Assembly (NCBI RefSeq): GCF_025506355.1
Contig: NZ_JANZYP010000019.1
Span: forward strand, 56,501-120,500
DNA from: Sphaerisporangium corydalis
Lineage (GTDB): Bacteria; Actinomycetota; Actinomycetes; Streptosporangiales; Streptosporangiaceae
Reading direction: 5' to 3'
DNA length: 64,000 nucleotides
The notes beneath the pieces are model-generated. The model did not search any database and was not told where the DNA came from. It saw only the letters and a program-made list of their open reading frames with translations. Positions 59,123 through 64,000 of this stretch are shown piece after piece. Position numbers and translations under genes: made by a program. The stretch's first letter is position 1. Each line of letters begins with the position of its first letter.

Positions 59123-59171
59123 TTTTCGTTATCGCCCGCTCCCCCGCCGGTCTCCTGTACAGGAGCGAACG
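59123..59171 (+). promoter_or_regulatory. Conserved leader of the DUF1996 gene
   Basis: TTTTCGTTATC (59123-59133), 16 bases, GTCTCC (59150-59155), then AGGAGCGAACG (59161-59171): same order and same first spacing as before the GH128 gene. Here CTCCTGTACAGGAG is a perfect 14-bp palindrome. Confidence 0.7.
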
Positions 59172-59209
59172 CGCCCGGCCCCGACTTTCCGTACCGAAGG
59201 ACCTCATCG

Positions 59210-60604
59210 ATGAGCGACACCCTCCCGCGCGGCACCGCGTCAGGTCGCGGAGGCGGCCGGCGAGCCCGCCGCCTCGTCCTCGCGGGCGCGCTGGCCGCCG
59301 TCCTCGGCGCGTCGGCGGTGAACACCGTCCTGCCGGCGAGCGCGGCGGACGCCCCGCTGTCCCAGGGCCGGGCCGTCACCGCGTCCTCCTCCGAACGCGC
59401 GGACCTGTCCCCGGCGGCCGCGGTGGACGGCAAGACCGGCACCCGCTGGTCCAGCAAGTTCAGCGACCCCCAATGGCTCCGGGTCGACCTCGGCAAGACC
59501 ACCGCCATCAGCAAGATCGTCCTGAACTGGGAACGCGCCTACGCCACCGCCTTCACCATCCAGACCTCCAACGACGGCGGCACGTGGACCACCATCCGTT
59601 CCACGACCGCCGGCCTCGACGGCGTCCAGACGCTGAACGTGTCCGGGTCCGGGCGGTACGTGCGCCTGTACGCGACCAAGCGCTCCAGCCAGTACGGCGT
59701 CTCGCTGTGGGAGTTCCAGGTCTTCGGCACCGGAACGACCACCCCCACCAAGCCGACCCCCAGCACCACGCCGACCAAGCCCGCGCCGAGCACCACGCCG
59801 ACCGAGCCGTCCGGCGACCCGAGCAAGGGCCCGGTGCCGCCGGGCGCCGTACGGGTGGCGGAGTTCGTGGCGGAGTGCCCGGTGACCCACCGGCTGGCCG
59901 ACGACCCGATCGTGCTGCCCGGGCTCGCGGGCGCGTCGCACATGCACAGTTTCATGGGCAACGCCTCGACCGACGCCGACTCCACGCTCGCGGGCCTGCT
60001 GAAGTCCACCAGCAGCTGCAACCCGAAGATCGACCTGTCGTCCTACTGGGTGCCGACCCTGTACGACGGCGACAAGGCGGTCGAACCCACCGGCACCACG
60101 TTCTACTACCTGGGTGAGGGTGTCAGCGACCGGCTGATGGGACAGACCCGGGCGTTCCCCCAGGGCCTGAAGATCGTGGCGGGCAACGCCAAGGCCACCG
60201 GCGCCAACGACACCAGCATGGCCCGCTGGTCGTGCCTGCACGCCGGCGAGGTGGGGTCCTCGAAGAACTTCGTCAAGTGCCCCGCCGGGACGATGCTGGA
60301 GAGCTACCTGGACTTCCCGCACTGCTGGAACGGCAAGGACCTGGACTCGGCCGACCACAAGAGCCACATGGCCTACCCGGTCGGCAACGCCTGCCCCGCC
60401 TCCCACCCGGTGATCGTGCCCAAGCTGCGCATGGTGTTGCGGTACCCGGTCAACGGTGACCCCAGCGCCTTCCGCCTGGCGTCCGGTCCCGGTTACACCA
60501 TGCACGGCGACTTCTTCAACGCCTGGCCCACGGCCGAGATGGAACGGCGCGTCCGCGACTGCATCCGTCCGATCGTCAAGTGCGGCGCCGACGGTACCCC
60601 ATAA
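59210..60604 (+). CDS. Secreted DUF1996 protein with discoidin domain
   Basis: 464 residues. Signal peptide 1-44 (RRLVLAGALAAVLGASAVNT). Discoidin domain 49-176, almost identical to that of the GH128 enzyme, then a Thr/Pro linker with repeated PTPSTTPTKPAP units. DUF1996 domain about 215-455: VAEFVAECPVTHRLADDPIV, ASHMHSFMGNASTDADSTLA, SSYWVPTLYDGDKAVEP, LDFPHCWNGKDLDSADHKSH, with paired Cys and clustered His. DUF1996 is widespread in fungi (often beside WSC domains) and some actinobacteria; its enzymatic role is unknown. Leader and lectin domain copied from or shared with the GH128 gene, implying co-regulated secretion. Confidence 0.92.
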   Translation: MSDTLPRGTASGRGGGRRARRLVLAGALAAVLGASAVNTVLPASAADAPLSQGRAVTASSSERADLSPAAAVDGKTGTRWSSKFSDPQWLRVDLGKTTAISKIVLNWERAYATAFTIQTSNDGGTWTTIRSTTAGLDGVQTLNVSGSGRYVRLYATKRSSQYGVSLWEFQVFGTGTTTPTKPTPSTTPTKPAPSTTPTEPSGDPSKGPVPPGAVRVAEFVAECPVTHRLADDPIVLPGLAGASHMHSFMGNASTDADSTLAGLLKSTSSCNPKIDLSSYWVPTLYDGDKAVEPTGTTFYYLGEGVSDRLMGQTRAFPQGLKIVAGNAKATGANDTSMARWSCLHAGEVGSSKNFVKCPAGTMLESYLDFPHCWNGKDLDSADHKSHMAYPVGNACPASHPVIVPKLRMVLRYPVNGDPSAFRLASGPGYTMHGDFFNAWPTAEMERRVRDCIRPIVKCGADGTP

Positions 60605-60616
60605 CCGACGGCGCTC

Positions 60617-60662
60617 GCGGAGGGCGGTGGTGCCGCCGAGCACCCCCCGCACCGCCCTCCGC
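60617..60662 (+). terminator. Terminator after DUF1996 gene
   Basis: Perfect 13-bp stem GCGGAGGGCGGTG / CACCGCCCTCCGC with a 20-base loop, 12 bases after the stop. Confidence 0.8.
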
Positions 60663-60861
60663 AGGGGGCCGGACCTGGACCACCCGGGCCCGGCCCCCAC
60701 CTTCATCCCTCCCGCCCACCACGAGCGGCCGCACCGGCGACCCCGGGTGGTCCGGCGAACCGTGCTCGCCACCGGCCTCACCTGCTGACGCCGCGTCCGG
60801 CGTGCCGTGCCGCGAACACCCGGCCCGGCCGTGGTTACCGGCGGTTACCAATGGGTAAGAT

Positions 60862-60901
60862 CACCTCACTTCCACTCGCGCTCGTGAGGTGCGAAAACCC
60901 A
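60862..60901. promoter_or_regulatory. Inverted repeat CACCTCAC / GTGAGGTG in a gene-free stretch
   Basis: Two perfect 8-base arms separated by 24 bases in the interval 60663-61131, which otherwise holds no gene I can support. It lies 230 bases upstream of a small ORF and could be a leader stem or an operator. Nothing known matched. Confidence 0.4.
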
Positions 60902-61131
60902 CATCGCGACGGAGGCCGTGCTCCCGTCGCCGGCGCGAGCACCTGTGATGACACCTGTTGACGCGCTCGGCATGGCCGTACCCGGAACGGCTTCGGACCC
61001 GCCCCCGGTCCTCGGCCCAGGAGTCCGCCCATCACCGCGCGGGGACGCTCGATCGGGAGCATGAGCAAGGCGGCCCAATCATGACGATCCGCCTCGAAAC
61101 CGACCCCTGAGCGAGCAGGAAGGGGGGCCAG

Positions 61132-61269
61132 ATGTCCGGTAAGCGGAGAAGGCACACCCGCCGGTGGGCGAACCGCGAGCGGCGGGAATGGCTGCGACTG
61201 GGCGCCGAGGTGACGCTGGTCGCCTGGCGTACCGCGCTCGCGGTGTGGACCGCGTTGCACGGGGTGTGA
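61132..61269 (+). CDS. Small basic protein of 45 residues
   Basis: Begins MSGKRRRHTRRWANRERREW and ends in an amphipathic or membrane-seeking helix (LGAEVTLVAWRTALAVWTAL). A purine-rich AGGAAGGGGGG ribosome site lies before ATG 61132, and the codon use is normal for the region. Net charge is strongly positive. Could be a small membrane-associated regulator or an antimicrobial-like peptide; no family recognised. It converges with the exonuclease-phosphatase gene. Confidence 0.5.
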   Translation: MSGKRRRHTRRWANRERREWLRLGAEVTLVAWRTALAVWTALHGV

Positions 61270-61289
61270 CCCGCGCACCCGGGTGCGTC

Positions 61290-62360
61290 TCAGGGGGCCA
61301 CGAGGGCGACCAGCCAGGCGTCGTGGTCGGTGCGCTTCATGTCGATCTTCTGGCTGAAGCCGAAGGTGAGGTCGCTGGTGGCCATGACGTGCTGGACGTC
61401 TCCGTCGCCCTTGCGGAACCAGCCCGGAGGGACGCACTTCTGCGCGTCCGGCGATCCCTTGTACTTCAGGTTCAGGTCGCCGCCGACGACGCTCGGCTTG
61501 GCCACCCTCGGAGCGGCCCACAGCGACGGCACGACGCCGCTCATCAGGTAGCGGCACTGGTTGGCGGCCACGGTCCCGCTGGTGCTGGCCAGGTGCGTCG
61601 TACAGCCGTAGTAGGCGCCGACCGCGTACGCGCACACCCACGAGCGCTTCTCGTTCGAGGCGGTGTCCTGCGTGGCCGAGCCGCCGGAGGAGTCGGGGTA
61701 GACCTCACCGAAGCTCTCGACGCCCTCGTACACCGCGCTCGGCACGTGCCCGACCACCCCGATGCCGTACTGATCGCCGTTGGCGCACAGGTAGGGGGCG
61801 TTCCTGCCCCGGTCGTAGGCGGGCATGAAGGACGAATAGACCCAGTCGCCCGGCCAGATCTCCGCCATGACGGCGAACAGGCTGTTCACGACGTCGGCCC
61901 GGCAGACCTCGTTCAGCGTCACCAGGTCGGGCCACTGGGACCGTATGACGCCGGCCGCCTCGCCGACCGACAGGCCGTTGTTGTACTTCTTGTAGCAGGA
62001 GGCGATACCGCTGTTGCAGAGGTTCATCTGCAACTCCCAGAAGTCGTAGCCGCTCGGCAGCGACCTCGCCGACGGCCTGCGGCCCTGCGCGCCGGGGTCG
62101 CTGGGCGGTGCCACGCGGGTCTCGGCGGCGTGCCCCGGCGTGGCGGGGGGTTCGCCGGCACGGGCGGCCGGCCCGGCGAACGCCGTGAGGGCCACCACGA
62201 CGATCGCGACGGCGAGCCGCACCCCCCGGTCGCTCCTATGGGCGACCCGCGTGCTTACCGAATGGACGAGCCCTGCGCCTTTCCGGCGGGCGGGACACGT
62301 GCCTTTCCTGTGGGCGTGCCGCGCTTCGCGCGCGCGAGGTGACCGGAACCGCTCCGCCAT
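61290..62360 (-). CDS. Secreted endonuclease/exonuclease/phosphatase-fold protein
   Basis: 356 residues. A long basic leader (1-44) precedes a signal peptide (about 45-70, RLAVAIVVVALTAFAGPAARA), so the true start may be further in (a GTG lies near residue 32). EEP core 100-356: FWELQMNLCNSGIASCYKKY, metal-ligand Glu in VTLNEVCRADV, SVVGGDLNLKY, and TDHDAWLVALV with the final His. DNase-, phosphodiesterase- or sphingomyelinase-like function is possible outside the cell; four Cys may form disulfides. Confidence 0.88.
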   Translation of the reverse strand: MAERFRSPRAREARHAHRKGTCPARRKGAGLVHSVSTRVAHRSDRGVRLAVAIVVVALTAFAGPAARAGEPPATPGHAAETRVAPPSDPGAQGRRPSARSLPSGYDFWELQMNLCNSGIASCYKKYNNGLSVGEAAGVIRSQWPDLVTLNEVCRADVVNSLFAVMAEIWPGDWVYSSFMPAYDRGRNAPYLCANGDQYGIGVVGHVPSAVYEGVESFGEVYPDSSGGSATQDTASNEKRSWVCAYAVGAYYGCTTHLASTSGTVAANQCRYLMSGVVPSLWAAPRVAKPSVVGGDLNLKYKGSPDAQKCVPPGWFRKGDGDVQHVMATSDLTFGFSQKIDMKRTDHDAWLVALVAP

Positions 62361-62536
62361 GTGCTCCCCCGTCCCCGAGCGCCGCGCGGGTTCCCGCGGC
62401 CGTTGACAGCGGGGACACGCGCGGGACGGGCGGCCCGGATGCGGCCGCCACGGCCGGTGACCCCAGTACCCTGCCGGTGAGGTGCGATTTCCCCCTCAAT
62501 CTGTGATCGTCAACGGGTCTTGTCAAGACCCAAAAC

Positions 62537-62582
62537 CCTGCCCGCACCGGCCGCGCGCGACGACGCGACCGGTGCCGGGCAG
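62537..62582 (-). terminator. Terminator for the gene ending at 62599
   Basis: CCTGCCCG-CACCGG pairs with CCGGTG-CCGGGCAGG across an 18-base loop, with one bulged base. Confidence 0.7.
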
Positions 62583-62598
62583 GTCCGATCCCGGACGG

Positions 62599-64000
62599 TC
62601 AGGATCCGTACACCTCGAATTCGGAGAGCTGGGCGGCGGGCCAGCCGGTGTTCCCGGTGAAGTTCAGCCGCACGTACCGCATCGGCGTCGAGGCGAACGA
62701 GATCGTCACCGCGTTCCCCGTCGCCGGGTCGAACCGGTACCCCACCGGCCCCACGATCGTCGGCAACGGCACGCTCCCCCCGCCTGCCACCGACAACGTC
62801 TGCACCCGCGCCCCCCACGACGAGGACGGCGGGAGCTTCAACACCACCCGACCGACCGTCATCACCGAGCCCAGGTCGACCTGGATCCACTGCGGGAACG
62901 CGTTGTTCACGCTCTCCCAATACGTGTTCGCGTTCCCGTCCACCGTGTTCGCGGAACCGAACGCCTGAACGTGCCCGCTCTCCGACGTCGCCTTGCCGAG
63001 CGCCAGGTTCGTGTTCGGCGCCGTGTCAGTGGTCACGCTCACCGCGTTGGAGGCGGGTGAGTTGTTGCCTGCGGCGTCGCGGGCGGTGACGGTGAAGGTG
63101 TAGGCGGTGGCGGGGGTGAGTCCGGTGATGGTGGTGGTGGTGCCGGTGGCGTTGACGATGGTGTCGCCTCGGTGGACCTGGTAGCCGGTGACGGCGACGT
63201 TGTCGGTGGAGGCGGTCCAGGTGAGGGTGACGCTGGTGGCGGTCTTGGCGGTCACCGCCAGGTTGCCCGGCGCGGTCGGCGGCTGCGTGTCGCCGCCTCC
63301 GCCGCCGGAGGGCCCGTACACCTCGAACTCGCCGAGCTGGGCGGCGGGCCAGCCGGTGTTGCCGGTGAAGTTCAGCCGCAGGTACCGGGCCGTGGTGGAG
63401 GCGAACGAGATCGTCACCGCGTTCCCCGTCGCCGGGTCGAACGTGTACCCCATCGACCCCACGATCGTCGGCAATGGCACGCTCCCCCCGGCCGCCACCG
63501 ACAACGTCTGCACCCGCGTCCCCCACGACGACGACGGCGGCAGCTTCAACACCACCCGACCGACCGTCACCAAAGCGCCCAGATCCACCTGGATCCACTG
63601 TGGGAACGCGTTGTTCACGCTCTCCCAATACGTATTCGCATTCCCGTCCACCGTGTTCGCCGAACCGAACACCTGGGCGTGCCCGCTCTCCGACGTCGCC
63701 TTACCGAGCGCCAGATTCGGGTCGCCGCCGCCCAATGTGGGCTGGGTCGGCCTTATGGGGGTGAGGGGGATTTGGCCTTTGAGCATTTTGCCGCCGTCGC
63801 TGGTGAGGCGGAGGTAGTAGTCGGAGGAGCAGGGGGTGCCGTCTTCGTCGAGGGCGAGCATTCCGGAGTTGGTGGGGACGGTGTTGAGGGTTTCTGCGGT
63901 TTTGGCTATTTGGTTTCCTTCGTTGTATTCGTCGAACATGGAGATGTAGATGGCTTGGGCGCCGAGGCGGGTCATGTTGTAGAACTGGCGCCACATGAAG
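62599..64000 (-). CDS. GH71/99-like secreted glycosidase, C-terminal part (5' end outside window)
   Basis: About 467 residues are visible, continuing past the right edge. The first 80 residues are the end of a GH71/99-like barrel: WRQFYNMTRLGAQAIYISMF, DEYNEGNQIAKTAETLNTV, DYYLRLTSDGGKMLKGQIPL. Then two discoidin domains (about 90-215 and 325-465) flank a fibronectin type III domain (PPTAPGNLAVTAKTATSVTL, TGYQVHRGDTIVNATG). The discoidin copies are nearly identical to each other (SESGHAQVFGSANTVDGNAN versus SESGHVQAFGSANTVDGNAN). Such enzymes act on alpha-mannan or alpha-1,3-glucan, polymers of fungal walls. The family of the catalytic part rests on its end only. Confidence 0.82.
   Translation of the reverse strand, partial: FMWRQFYNMTRLGAQAIYISMFDEYNEGNQIAKTAETLNTVPTNSGMLALDEDGTPCSSDYYLRLTSDGGKMLKGQIPLTPIRPTQPTLGGGDPNLALGKATSESGHAQVFGSANTVDGNANTYWESVNNAFPQWIQVDLGALVTVGRVVLKLPPSSSWGTRVQTLSVAAGGSVPLPTIVGSMGYTFDPATGNAVTISFASTTARYLRLNFTGNTGWPAAQLGEFEVYGPSGGGGGDTQPPTAPGNLAVTAKTATSVTLTWTASTDNVAVTGYQVHRGDTIVNATGTTTTITGLTPATAYTFTVTARDAAGNNSPASNAVSVTTDTAPNTNLALGKATSESGHVQAFGSANTVDGNANTYWESVNNAFPQWIQVDLGSVMTVGRVVLKLPPSSSWGARVQTLSVAGGGSVPLPTIVGPVGYRFDPATGNAVTISFASTPMRYVRLNFTGNTGWPAAQLSEFEVYGS
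62610..63720. repeat. Two ~400-bp near-identical discoidin-coding repeats
   Basis: Blocks at about 62610-63010 and 63310-63720 encode the two discoidin domains of the same gene and match almost base for base over long stretches, separated by the fibronectin-coding segment. Recombination between them would delete one domain and the linker. Confidence 0.85.

Overview
The window is very GC-rich and has long, tightly packed genes on both strands, with mycothiol-type enzymes, many sigma factors and one-component regulators, LuxR-type ATPase regulators, and secreted glycoside hydrolases carrying ricin-type, PA14 and discoidin modules. This points to a sporulating soil actinomycete. Streptosporangiaceae and relatives (Nonomuraea, Microbispora, Streptosporangium) are my best guess, but the family is an inference. 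I see no rRNA, tRNA, CRISPR array, prophage or insertion sequence. The window is a chromosomal accessory or arm-like region.

1-12.8 kb is a patchwork of small stress and regulatory modules: a GH17-like glucanase with a WYL regulator (1-1914); a DinB plus VOC pair; YceI, ester cyclase and membrane protein; an ECF42-type sigma factor with its DGPF partner (4745-6243); a PadR-VOC pair with a clear operator; remnants of a response regulator; a TetR; an orphan HisKA kinase; a translationally coupled TetR-P450 pair; and a C-terminal MFS remnant. 12.9-14.8 kb is an epoxide hydrolase and a divergent TetR separated by two near-identical 18-bp palindromes. 14.9-18.1 kb is an unrecognised three-gene locus (secreted propeller, anchored protein, helical protein). 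18.5-23.2 kb has a DUF664 protein, an unassigned 479-residue protein with a conflict-system-like tail, and a mycothiol-dependent enzyme and VOC protein beside a SigG-like sigma factor.

23.4-36.2 kb holds a large secreted multidomain protein, a zinc-free alcohol dehydrogenase with a divergent MarR, folD, a secreted ThuA/ricin-lectin protein followed by a 20-bp minisatellite, an FHA-FHA-ABC exporter, and a small redox locus (CDGSH protein, glycosyltransferase, heme-oxygenase-like diiron enzyme). 36.3-42 kb has an SPFH protein and two large regulators (AraC, LAL).

42-64 kb is dominated by secreted proteins: SGNH hydrolase, M28 peptidase, GH29 fucosidase, GH16 glucanase, GH128 glucanase, DUF1996 protein, an exonuclease-phosphatase-fold protein and a GH71/99-like protein running off the end. 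Interleaved are an MFS exporter, a NarL-type two-component pair, and a SoxR module with recognisable SoxR-type boxes in front of an NmrA-like reductase and of soxR itself. GH16, GH128, DUF1996 and GH71/99-like together suggest extracellular degradation or binding of fungal-type beta-glucan. Several of these genes are isolated by strong perfect-stem terminators, and the GH128 and DUF1996 genes share both a nearly identical discoidin module and a conserved leader, so they arose by local duplication.
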